Source: Candidatus Villigracilaceae bacterium
GTDB lineage: Bacteria; Chloroflexota; Anaerolineae; Anaerolineales; Villigracilaceae
Length of the DNA: 64,000 bases
Assembly: GCA_026645935.1 (NCBI GenBank)
Contig: JAPKMP010000012.1
Coordinates: forward strand, 62,001-126,000
Direction: 5' to 3'
In this document: piece by piece, positions 24,561 to 32,364 of the stretch
How positions within the stretch are numbered: the first letter of the stretch is position 1
How the letters are laid out: the number at the start of each line of letters is the position of its first letter
Position numbers and translations under genes: made by a program
Notes under the pieces: generated by a model
What the model saw: only the letters and a program-made list of their open reading frames with translations
What the model was told of the DNA's origin: nothing
The model's database searches: none

Positions 24561-26039
24561 ATGAGACCAAAACTAACCCTGCTCAGCGATTACATCATCG
24601 CCCGCATCCTTGCGGAAGCGTACGAATTATTACTGCGCCCCGGCATCAAAGTTCAGAATGAAGAAGCGCGACATCTGCTCAAGCGTGAAGGCGTGGTCAT
24701 TGACGCCGATACCCACGTTGCACAGATACCCTCCTCGCTCGTACACCGCGCCTTGGAAAGCGCGCCGCGTGAGTTTTACCTCTACGATTATCACGGCAAT
24801 CCCACCGTCCACTACGGCGGTGACTCGGTTCACTTCGACCCGGGTTCCTCCGGCATCACCATGCTCAACCCCGATACGCTCGAGCATGACACCACCGAAA
24901 CAGAACACCTCATCCGCCTGCTGAAAGTCGCGGAACAGATTCCCCAATACGACGCGCAATCCACCGCCGTGATCTGTCACGACGTTCCCAAAGATATTCA
25001 AGATTCCTATCGCCTATATCTGGCGTTGCTCTATTCCAAGAAACCCATTGTCACTGGCGCGTTCACCAACAAGACCGTTCAAGAGATGATCGACATGCTG
25101 GCGCTCTTTGCGGGCAGCCCCGAAGCCGCCCGTGAAAAACCGCGCGCCATCTTCGACGTCTGCCCCGCTCCTCCATTGATCTGGTCGAATTTTGGCGCTG
25201 GCAATCTTATTCAATTAGCACGTGCCGGTATCCCTGCTGAAATTGTCTCCGTTCCGCTGGCAGGCGCAGCGGCTCCCGTCACCATGCTTGGCACGGTCAC
25301 CCAGCACACGGCAGAAGTTCTCGCGGGCATCGTCATTCATCAACTCGCACATCCCGGCTCACCCATCGTCTGGGGTGGCGCAGCAGCCATATTCGACATG
25401 AAGAAAGGCGCAACACCAATGGGCGCCATTGAAACCGCCATGCTCGATTGTTCATACGCGCAAGTCGCAAAGACACTCGGAATGCCCACCCATACCTACC
25501 TCGGCGCAACCGACTCCAAACTCGTCGATGCGCAAGCCGGGCTGGAAAGCGGCATCACCGCCATGGTCGGCGCATTGAGCGGCATCAACATGATCTCCGG
25601 CTCCGGTATGCTGGACTTCCTCGCCTGCCACTCCGCCGAAAAACTCGTCATCGACGCGGAAGGCATCGCCATGGCAAAGCGCATGATCGGCGGCGTCAAA
25701 CAGCACACCGACACGCTCGCCACCGGATTCTACGACGACAAGATCAACTTCAAAGGCGGCGACTTCCTCAAGCAAAAAATTACTATGAAGCTCTTCCGCG
25801 AAGAGCAGCATTTACCCAGCGACATCATCGACCGCAACTCGACCCGCCAATGGAAAGAGTCCGGCTCGTTGGATGCCTTCGGCAGAGCCAAACTGCGCGT
25901 GAAGGAATTGCTCGCCTCCTACCGCCGCCCCGAACTGGATTCTGACCAGACAGCGCGACTCCATTCGTACATGCGCGACCTCGCCAAGAAAGCCGGTCTC
26001 GAAGAATTACCCAGGCTGGAAGATTTGGAAGTTGCATAA
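24561..26039 (+). CDS. MttB-family methyltransferase 2, pyrrolysine-free
   Basis: A 492-residue member of the MttB superfamily in a subgroup shared with the next gene. Visible family segments are RPGIKVQNEEARHLL, FDPGSSGI, WSNFGAGN, GSPIVWGGAAAIF, HTYLGATDSK and a FLKQKITMKLF stretch in place of the GPGGHYL motif of MttB1. No internal amber codon is present. The ATG at 24561 has AGAGG 8 nt upstream. The neighbouring paralogue at 26170 is clearly more than half identical by eye, so the pair arose by tandem duplication and may differ in substrate. The methyl acceptor is presumably the corrinoid protein at 22173. Confidence 0.85.
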   Translation: MRPKLTLLSDYIIARILAEAYELLLRPGIKVQNEEARHLLKREGVVIDADTHVAQIPSSLVHRALESAPREFYLYDYHGNPTVHYGGDSVHFDPGSSGITMLNPDTLEHDTTETEHLIRLLKVAEQIPQYDAQSTAVICHDVPKDIQDSYRLYLALLYSKKPIVTGAFTNKTVQEMIDMLALFAGSPEAAREKPRAIFDVCPAPPLIWSNFGAGNLIQLARAGIPAEIVSVPLAGAAAPVTMLGTVTQHTAEVLAGIVIHQLAHPGSPIVWGGAAAIFDMKKGATPMGAIETAMLDCSYAQVAKTLGMPTHTYLGATDSKLVDAQAGLESGITAMVGALSGINMISGSGMLDFLACHSAEKLVIDAEGIAMAKRMIGGVKQHTDTLATGFYDDKINFKGGDFLKQKITMKLFREEQHLPSDIIDRNSTRQWKESGSLDAFGRAKLRVKELLASYRRPELDSDQTARLHSYMRDLAKKAGLEELPRLEDLEVA

Positions 26040-26067
26040 ATCTCCTTGTTATTGGTAAATGGTTATT

Positions 26068-26157
26068 GGTAATTGGAGATTACAACCTGCTCCAAAACAA
26101 TCTATGAAATCCTTGAGTCTCAAAGACTCAATTACCAATTACCAATCTCCAATTACC
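26068..26157. repeat. ATTACCAATTACCAA-type inverted repeat
   Basis: The gap between MttB2 and MttB3 has perfect 14-bp arms (GGTAATTGGAGATT, 26068-26081, with 26144-26157) and further partial ATTGGTAA and ATTACCAA words. An in-frame ATG at 26059 lies just before the left arm, inside a related word, which is why it is not taken as the MttB3 start. Confidence 0.65.
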
Positions 26158-26169
26158 CAAGGAGGTAAC

Positions 26170-27645
26170 ATGCAACCCAAGTTATCCCTGCTCGACGACG
26201 CCCTCATCGGACGCATCCTCGAGGAAGCCTACCAACTGATGCTCAAGCCCGGCATCAAGGTGCAGAACGCCGAAGCGAGACGCCTGCTCGCCGAAGCCGG
26301 TGCGCAAGTGGACGACGACACCATGGTCGTCCGCATTCCAGAGCAGATCGTGGTCAAGGCGCTGGAAACCGTTCCCAGAGTTTTTCACCTCTACGATTAC
26401 GAGGGGGAGCCCAAAGTCCAGTACGGAGGCGACGCAGTTCACTTCGACCCCGGCTCCTCAGGCATCTCCGTCCTCATCCCGGAGACCTTGGAGCACAAGA
26501 CCGCCGAAACCGAAGACCTGCTGCGCATCCTCAAGATCGCGGAAAGTTTGCCGCAATACGACGCGCAGTCCACGGCAGTGGTCTGTCACGATGTGCCAAA
26601 AGACTTGCATGACCTGTATCGTTTGTACCTGGTCATGCTGTATTCGAAAAAACCGATCGTCACCGGTGCGTTCACCAATCAGACCGTGCATGCGATGATC
26701 GACATGCTCTCCATCTTCTCCGGCGGACGCGACGAACTGCGCACCAAACCGCGCGCCATTTTCGATGCCTGCCCGTCGCCGCCGTTGATCTGGTCTAACT
26801 TTGGTGCGGGTCAATTGATCGAACTCGCACGAGCGGGCGTTCCGGCGGAGATCGTCTCGATGCCGTTGGCTGGCGCGGCGGCTCCAGTGACCTTGCTCGG
26901 CGCGGTCACACAGCACGCGGCAGAATGTCTTTCGGGCATCACCATCCATCAACTCGCGCATGCGGGTTCGCCCATCGTGTGGGGCGGGGCGCCCGCGATC
27001 TTTGAAATGCGCAAAGGCGGTACACCCTACGGCGCCATCGAAACCGCCATGATCGACTCGTCGTACGCGCAGGTCGGGAAGTCGCTGGGTTTGCCCACCC
27101 ATACCTATCTTGGCGCGACCGATACAAAAGTGCTCGACATGCAAGCCGGTATGGACAGCACCATGGGATTCCTCGTCGGCGCGCTGAGCGGCATCAACAT
27201 GATCTCCGGCGCAGGCATGTTGGACTCGCTCCTGTGCCAAAGCCCCGAAAAACTCGTCATCGACGCCGAAGGCATCGCGATGGCAAAACGAATGTTGAAA
27301 GGCATGCTCATCCAATCGGAAACGCTCGCCACCGAATTCTTTGAAGGCGTCAACTTCAAAGGCGGCGACTTCCTCAAACAAAAAGTGACCATGAAACTCT
27401 TTCCGAAAGAACAGCACATGCCCACCAAGATCATCGACCGCGATTCGATCCGTGGATGGAAAGAATCCGGCTCGCTGGATACCTTTGACCGCGCGCGAGT
27501 CCACGTGAAGGAACTGCTCGCCTCTTACACTCGACCTGTGCTGAATCCACACCATGAGGCGGAGTTGCACGCGTATGTCTTGAACCTCGCCAAACAAGCC
27601 GGTATGGACGAACTACCCAGACTGGAAGAACTCGAGTTTGCTTAG
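26170..27645 (+). CDS. MttB-family methyltransferase 3, pyrrolysine-free
   Basis: A 491-residue paralogue of the preceding gene with the same landmarks: KPGIKVQNAEARRLL, VHFDPGSSGIS, LIWSNFGAGQ, SPIVWGGAPAIFEM, HTYLGATDTK and FLKQKVTMKLF. GGAGG lies 4 nt before the ATG at 26170, which fixes the start after the inverted repeat. No in-frame amber codon is present. Differences from MttB2 lie mostly in the N-terminal 80 residues and in scattered barrel positions, so a related but different methylated amine is plausible. Substrate is not known. Confidence 0.86.
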   Translation: MQPKLSLLDDALIGRILEEAYQLMLKPGIKVQNAEARRLLAEAGAQVDDDTMVVRIPEQIVVKALETVPRVFHLYDYEGEPKVQYGGDAVHFDPGSSGISVLIPETLEHKTAETEDLLRILKIAESLPQYDAQSTAVVCHDVPKDLHDLYRLYLVMLYSKKPIVTGAFTNQTVHAMIDMLSIFSGGRDELRTKPRAIFDACPSPPLIWSNFGAGQLIELARAGVPAEIVSMPLAGAAAPVTLLGAVTQHAAECLSGITIHQLAHAGSPIVWGGAPAIFEMRKGGTPYGAIETAMIDSSYAQVGKSLGLPTHTYLGATDTKVLDMQAGMDSTMGFLVGALSGINMISGAGMLDSLLCQSPEKLVIDAEGIAMAKRMLKGMLIQSETLATEFFEGVNFKGGDFLKQKVTMKLFPKEQHMPTKIIDRDSIRGWKESGSLDTFDRARVHVKELLASYTRPVLNPHHEAELHAYVLNLAKQAGMDELPRLEELEFA

Positions 27646-27662
27646 AAAGTAACAAGTGATGG

Positions 27663-27715
27663 GAAATGAGTAACGAGTTAGAAGTTACAATAACCTCGTT
27701 ACTCATTTCTTATTT
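27663..27715 (+). repeat. GAAATGAGTAACGAG inverted repeat with T-rich tail
   Basis: Perfect 15-bp arms (27663-27677 with 27695-27709) sit 17 nt after the MttB3 stop and are followed by a T-rich stretch. This could act as a terminator or attenuator after MttB3. It is a different repeat word from the other gaps in the cluster. An ATG at 27666 lies within the left arm and is not used as the next start. Confidence 0.6.
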
Positions 27716-27731
27716 CTTTTTCTCAATAACC

Positions 27732-29522
27732 ATGCTGACCCTTCCCGAACTCCTCCGCATCCCCAACGTAGACAATGGTCTGCCATTTAGCATTTCGCCG
27801 GATGAAAAGCGGATCGTTTTTTCGTGGAACAAGTCTGGAGTGTGGGAACTATATGTAATGCCATTACAAGCCAGCGACGAGATTGCTTCGGGGCTATCGC
27901 CCCTCCCAATGACATTGGATGGCGCAAAGTTCTCGCCCCGGTTCTCGCCGGATGGGACAAAGATCGCTTTTGCGTTGGATAGGGACGGAAGTGAGTCCTA
28001 TCACATCTGCATTCATGACTTCGCCACCAACACTTCCACCGACCTGACGACGGATATTTTGTATGCGCACCAGCCCAATGTGTCCTGGTCACCAGATGGA
28101 GAGTCGCTGGCTGTGCTTTCAGATGCCAAGGGAATTTTCTCCCTTTACGTCCTGCCGCTGGATGACAGCGGCGCGCGGATGATCCGCAATATCTTCCATC
28201 CCTGCTGGGATGCGGCCTGGTCGCCGGATGGAAAATGGATCGCGGTCGAGTCGGAGGCGGCGGCAAGTGACCGAAGCATTCACATCGTGCCGGTGGGTCG
28301 TCATAAAGGGAAGGTTCGCACCGTTCAATTGACACAGGATGGTAAATCTCTGAATGCGCAGCACCCCGCCTGGTCGCCCGACTCAAAGACACTGGCTTTC
28401 TCTTGTGAGAGCAGCGAGTGGTTCAATATTGGCTTATTCCATGTCGAAACGCAGGAAGTCATCTGGTTGACCGATTCCATCGGGGACGACACGCAACCAA
28501 CGTGGTCGCGGAGCGGGGAAATTATCGGCTGGGTACACAGCGAGGGCGCAAGAACCAACTTCCAGTTTAAGCGCGGAGGCGATGCAATTCGCGAGGTGAA
28601 GGTCGGTGAGGGAGTCCATGCCCGACCGCAGATCACTGCCGATGGGGTCGTCATCCTGTTTGAAGACGTGAATCATCCGACGGATCTATGGAAGATAAAC
28701 CTTGAAAGCGGTCAGGCAACGCAACTCACGAAGTCTTTGGATGCGGAGTTGAATTTTGCGCAGCCTGAAGAAGTTTGGTATCCGGGCTTGGACGGTGTGC
28801 AGGTGCCCGCGTTGCTGTATCGCGGCGCGGGTGATTTTGCCGTACTTAACATCCACGGTGGACCAAATTGGCATCTGCAATTCTCCTGGAATCCGGAGTT
28901 GAGTTTTATGACGGCACAAGGATGGACGGTGCTTGCGCCGAACTATCGCGGCTCGACGGGCTATGGCAAGCAGTGGCAAAATGCCAGCCGATTCGACATG
29001 GGCGGCGTTGACAACGATGATTGTGCAGCGGGCGCAAAATATTTATTGAAGAACGGGCTGTCGAAAAAGGTCGCGGTAACCGGGCGAAGCCATGGCGGGT
29101 ATTTGACCATGACCTGCCTGACGGGTTACCCTGAATTGTTTGTCGGCGGTTCGGCGGTTGTGCCGTTCCTGAACTGGATAAAATCACATTATGCGTCGCG
29201 CGAAGATCTGCAGCATTGGAACATCGAGAATATGGGCGACCCGGAAGAGAATAAAGACCTGTGGATGGCACGCTCGCCGTATTTCTTTTTGGATAAAGTG
29301 AACTCACCCGTTCAGATGATCTGCGGTGAAAATGATCCGCGCTGCCCGGCGTCGGATTCAATTGACTCAAGGGATAAGTTGGTGGAGTTGGGGAAGGAAG
29401 TAGAATTGCTTTTGTACGAAGGCGAAGGACATGCGTTTTATAGGATCGAGAATATCGTCGATGCGGAGGTGAGGCGCATGGATTTTTTGGAGAAAGTTCT
29501 GACGGCGGACGGTGGACTGTAG
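27732..29522 (+). CDS. Prolyl-oligopeptidase-family (S9) peptidase
   Basis: A 596-residue S9 serine peptidase without a signal peptide. Residues 1-330 are WD40/TolB-like propeller repeats (FSPRFSPDGTKIAF, VSWSPDGESLAV, AAWSPDGKWIAV). The alpha/beta-hydrolase domain at about 355-596 has nucleophile Ser453 in GRSHGGY, an acid in CGENDPRCP and the His in EGEGHAFY. Such enzymes cleave short peptides or acyl-aminoacyl bonds. It lies between two MttB genes, so it might release the methylated amine from a conjugate; this is inference. The start at 27732 avoids the repeat; no strong ribosome binding site is visible. Confidence 0.85.
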   Translation: MLTLPELLRIPNVDNGLPFSISPDEKRIVFSWNKSGVWELYVMPLQASDEIASGLSPLPMTLDGAKFSPRFSPDGTKIAFALDRDGSESYHICIHDFATNTSTDLTTDILYAHQPNVSWSPDGESLAVLSDAKGIFSLYVLPLDDSGARMIRNIFHPCWDAAWSPDGKWIAVESEAAASDRSIHIVPVGRHKGKVRTVQLTQDGKSLNAQHPAWSPDSKTLAFSCESSEWFNIGLFHVETQEVIWLTDSIGDDTQPTWSRSGEIIGWVHSEGARTNFQFKRGGDAIREVKVGEGVHARPQITADGVVILFEDVNHPTDLWKINLESGQATQLTKSLDAELNFAQPEEVWYPGLDGVQVPALLYRGAGDFAVLNIHGGPNWHLQFSWNPELSFMTAQGWTVLAPNYRGSTGYGKQWQNASRFDMGGVDNDDCAAGAKYLLKNGLSKKVAVTGRSHGGYLTMTCLTGYPELFVGGSAVVPFLNWIKSHYASREDLQHWNIENMGDPEENKDLWMARSPYFFLDKVNSPVQMICGENDPRCPASDSIDSRDKLVELGKEVELLLYEGEGHAFYRIENIVDAEVRRMDFLEKVLTADGGL

Positions 29523-29562
29523 ATCGTCTTTACCGTCCATCGTCGAAGGTCTACGGTCAACT
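29518..29562. repeat. Intergenic repeat of CCATCGTC words, copy 2
   Basis: The S9-MttB4 gap contains GTAGATCGTC, ACCGTCCATCGTCG and GGTCTACGGTCAAC, the same vocabulary as the gnd-zwf gap at 6656-6722. It is an imperfect palindrome. Confidence 0.45.
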
Positions 29563-29580
29563 TTTTACAGAGGAGAGCCA

Positions 29581-30999
29581 ATGCAACCGTTGAAGTTATT
29601 ATCAGACGAAGATGTGCAGACCATGCATGAAGCGACATTGCAAGTTTTGCATGAAGCGGGCGTATTCTGGACGCACAAACCCAGCCTGGAAATATTGCAG
29701 GGAGCGGGATGCAGGATCACAGACAACCGCGTCTTCTTTCCGCCCGACCTGGTGATCGATTCGATCGCCAAAGCCAACAAGAGACCGGTCATTCGCGGGC
29801 GAAACGGACAGGTTAACAGCCTGGGCGATGGCAACCTTTACTTCCATAACCTCGGCGGCGCGCGGGATGTGTACGATGCGCGGACAGGCTCCCGCCGCGT
29901 GGCAACCGCACATGACTGCGCCGATGCCGTCCGACTTTTGGACGCACTTCCCAATTGCAATACGGTGACGCCGTTCTTCACCCCGCCGGATGTTTCAAAT
30001 GAAATGCTATCGCTTTACATGTACCGTCACGCGCTTTCGAACACAGTCAAGCCGGTGCAGGGACCGGGAATTCAATTCGGTCATGAGGTACGCTTTGCCG
30101 TGGAGATGGCTGCGGTGGTCGGCACGCCTGCCAATGAATTGACGCTTTCACTTTCGCCAGTCAGTCCATTGACGATGCACGACATTGCCGCCGAAGCCAT
30201 CATGGAGATGGCGAAACATGGTGTTAATCATGCCAACCTGCCCTGCCCCACAGGGGGCGCGACTTCGCCAATGACGATCACGGGCAGTATCGTACAGCAA
30301 AGCGCCGAGACGCTGGCTCCACTGGTTCTCGCCCAGCTGATCAACCCGGGATGCGGCGTGGTGTATTGCGGCAGATTGGGGATGCTGGAGCCTCGTACCG
30401 GCCTGATCTGGGGAGGCGTGGAATTGGGCATATCCTCCGCCGCCACGGTTCAACTCGGACATTATTACGGGTTCAGCGTAAATGTGTATGGATTTTCGAC
30501 CAATGCCCATACGCTGGACGCACAAAACGCCTTCGAGCGCGGACTGAACGCCGCCATCCCCGCCCTGGCTGGCGCGGACGAACTTTCGGGCATCGGCGAA
30601 ATGGAAGCGGGCGTGATGGGCTCGTTCGCGCAAATGGTATTGGACAACGAACTTGCGGGAAGCATCCTGCGCCTGCGCAAAGGACTTTCCGCAGATGCGG
30701 ATCATATCGCTGTGAATATCATCCTGGATGTAATGAACGGCACGCGCAACTTTCTCGGACAGAAGCACACCATGAAGCACCTGCGCGGCGGCGAAATGGC
30801 GCTGACCAAATTCGCCGAACGCAATTCGTGGGACACCTGGGACGAAAAACTCGGGCGCAAACAGATGGCGGATTACGCCATCGAGGAATCGGAGCGGATT
30901 TTACGTGAGCATCAGCCCCTGCCGCTGGACCCGAGTCAGGAAGCTGAATTGGATAAGATATTAGCCGCGGCAGAGAAGGAAACTGCGAAGAAAAAATAA
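29581..30999 (+). CDS. MttB-family methyltransferase 4, pyrrolysine-free
   Basis: This 472-residue MttB superfamily member diverges from the MttB2/MttB3 pair. N-terminal ATLQVLHEAGVFW matches the family opening. HNLGGARDVYD, CPTGGATSPMT and a C-terminal NFLGQKHTMKHLRGGE (compare QKHTIKHMRE in MttB1) are visible. The frame has no amber codon. The start at 29581 follows GAGGAG by 6 nt; the in-frame 29512 ATG lies inside the S9 gene and is not preferred. It probably methylates the same corrinoid protein from a different amine. Confidence 0.85.
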   Translation: MQPLKLLSDEDVQTMHEATLQVLHEAGVFWTHKPSLEILQGAGCRITDNRVFFPPDLVIDSIAKANKRPVIRGRNGQVNSLGDGNLYFHNLGGARDVYDARTGSRRVATAHDCADAVRLLDALPNCNTVTPFFTPPDVSNEMLSLYMYRHALSNTVKPVQGPGIQFGHEVRFAVEMAAVVGTPANELTLSLSPVSPLTMHDIAAEAIMEMAKHGVNHANLPCPTGGATSPMTITGSIVQQSAETLAPLVLAQLINPGCGVVYCGRLGMLEPRTGLIWGGVELGISSAATVQLGHYYGFSVNVYGFSTNAHTLDAQNAFERGLNAAIPALAGADELSGIGEMEAGVMGSFAQMVLDNELAGSILRLRKGLSADADHIAVNIILDVMNGTRNFLGQKHTMKHLRGGEMALTKFAERNSWDTWDEKLGRKQMADYAIEESERILREHQPLPLDPSQEAELDKILAAAEKETAKKK

Positions 31000-31035
31000 A
31001 CCAGGACCAAACAGACTTCCTTCAGATTTATTTCC

Positions 31036-31043
31036 TTGTATAC
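31036..31043. promoter_or_regulatory. Candidate GntR operator core upstream of the M20 gene
   Basis: TTGTATAC contains the palindromic GTATAC core of FadR/FCD-type GntR operators (ATTGTATACAAT) and lies 22 nt upstream of the M20 ATG. The right half is degenerate. The GntR gene of this cluster has a matching half-site at its own start. The link is inferred. Confidence 0.3.
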
Positions 31044-31065
31044 TTGTACGCAGGAGAATAGTTTT

Positions 31066-32223
31066 ATGATCAAACAGGCCCATACAATCTCAGAAGAACT
31101 CATCGAATGGCGGCGCGATTTTCACATGCACCCCGAAACCGGCTTTGACGTCTATCGCACGGCGGGAATCGTGGCAGATGAACTGGAAAAGATGGGGTAC
31201 AGAGTCAGGCGCGGGGTGGGCAAAACAGGCGTGGTGGCGGAGATAGGCGAAGGCGGCAAGCTGGTCGCCATCCGCGCGGATATGGATGCGCTGCCCATCT
31301 TCGAACTGAACGAGACCGATTACGTCTCGCAGAACGAGGGAAAGATGCACGCCTGCGGGCACGACTCGCACACCGCCATGGCTTTGGGTGCCGCGAAAAT
31401 CCTTGCCAAAGAAAAACTGAATGGGCGGGTACGTTTTCTCTTCCAACCCTGCGAAGAGACCGCAGACGAGGAGGGAAAGAGCGGCGCGCAACGCATGTAT
31501 GCCGAGGGCGCGGCGGAAGGCGCGGATTATGTCATTGCCCAGCATGTGGACCCATCTCACCCGGTCGGAACAATCACGATCAATGAAGGTCCGAGCGGCG
31601 GCGGCGTCACCTCATGGACCGCGACCATCCACGGCAAGGGCGGGCATGGGGCGCATCCGCACGCTACGATCGATCCGTTCGTACTGCTGGCGCATGTGAT
31701 CATGGGAGTCAACTCGATCATTTCTCGCAGGCTCGATCCGTTCGAGCCGGCGGTGGTCAGCATCGGCGCGGTCAATGGCGGGTTTACTGAAAATGTCATC
31801 CCGGATAAGGTGGAGATGAAGGGCACGATCCGCTTCACCTCCCTCGACATCGAAAAGCAGATCCGGGTGGAATTGACCCGCGTCTTCGAAATCGTCAAAA
31901 CGCTCGGCGGCGATTACAAACTGGATTTCCTCTTCGGCGGCATGCCGACCATCAACGATAAATTCGTGGCGGAAACAATTGCCAAGGTCGGTGAAGACCT
32001 GCTTGGAGAGGGAAAGGTGCTGCCCATGAACAAGACCCTCGGCGCGGAGGACTTCCCCGAATTCCTGCGGGACGCGCCGGGAGCGATGTACATGCTCGGC
32101 GTGAGGATCGAGGATCGCCCCTTGTATGAATTACATCATCCCAAGTTCGACCTGGATGAACGCGCCCTGCCGATCGGCACGGCGGTTCTGGCGGAAACGG
32201 CGTTGAGGTTTTTGAAGTCATAG
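31066..32223 (+). CDS. M20D-family amidohydrolase
   Basis: A 385-residue metal-dependent amidohydrolase of the peptidase M20D group, related to hippurate, IAA-amino-acid and N-acetyldiaminopimelate deacylases. Metal ligands are expected in HACGHDSHT, FQPCEETADEEG and QHVDPSHPVG; RADMDALPI precedes the first. A dimerisation domain (about 180-290) is inserted. It would split an N-acyl amino acid or amide. The start at 31066 has AGGAG 9 nt upstream. In this cluster it may liberate a methylated amine or amino acid; no sequence feature fixes the substrate. Confidence 0.87.
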   Translation: MIKQAHTISEELIEWRRDFHMHPETGFDVYRTAGIVADELEKMGYRVRRGVGKTGVVAEIGEGGKLVAIRADMDALPIFELNETDYVSQNEGKMHACGHDSHTAMALGAAKILAKEKLNGRVRFLFQPCEETADEEGKSGAQRMYAEGAAEGADYVIAQHVDPSHPVGTITINEGPSGGGVTSWTATIHGKGGHGAHPHATIDPFVLLAHVIMGVNSIISRRLDPFEPAVVSIGAVNGGFTENVIPDKVEMKGTIRFTSLDIEKQIRVELTRVFEIVKTLGGDYKLDFLFGGMPTINDKFVAETIAKVGEDLLGEGKVLPMNKTLGAEDFPEFLRDAPGAMYMLGVRIEDRPLYELHHPKFDLDERALPIGTAVLAETALRFLKS

Positions 32224-32224
32224 T

Positions 32225-32343
32225 GTCATTGCGAGGGCGAGTCCTGAGCAGAGCGAGTGTTCGTCGAGCGCCGTCGAAGGAGCGCCCGAAACAACCTCAC
32301 ATTGATATGGAGATTGCTTCGGCGCTTTGCGCCTCGCAATGAC
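32225..32343. repeat. MITE-like repeat with perfect 12-bp terminal inverted repeats, CATTGCGAGG type, copy 2
   Basis: The element begins GTCATTGCGAGG (32225-32236) and ends CCTCGCAATGAC (32332-32343), exact complements, 119 nt in all. It contains internal complementary words (GAGTGTTCGTCGAGC, AGATTGCTTCGGCGC). It fills the gap between M20 and the MtgA-like gene and is related to the degraded copy at 5602-5715. It has no coding capacity and no obvious target-site duplication. Confidence 0.75.
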
Positions 32344-32364
32344 ATAAAATTATCCGGAGGGCAC

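Noticed and set aside
26458-27597. Long minus-strand open frame of 379 residues opposite MttB3
   Set aside because: It is a shadow of the codon structure of MttB3, has no ribosome binding site and has no recognisable family motif.
27666-27731. Upstream ATG for the S9 peptidase with an apparent hydrophobic leader
   Set aside because: The hydrophobic residues come from the T-rich tail of the inverted repeat, not from a signal peptide.
23001-30999. Pyrrolysine-containing MttB genes
   Set aside because: All four MttB-family frames run full length without an in-frame TAG, so readthrough is not needed and no pyl genes are seen.
22840-32343. CRISPR array
   Set aside because: The repeats are unlike one another, palindromic and separated by genes, not regularly spaced copies with unique spacers.
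32257-32364. N-terminal extension of the MtgA-like protein
   Set aside because: The added residues are read from the MITE-like repeat; the ATG at 32365 has GGAGG at a correct distance.
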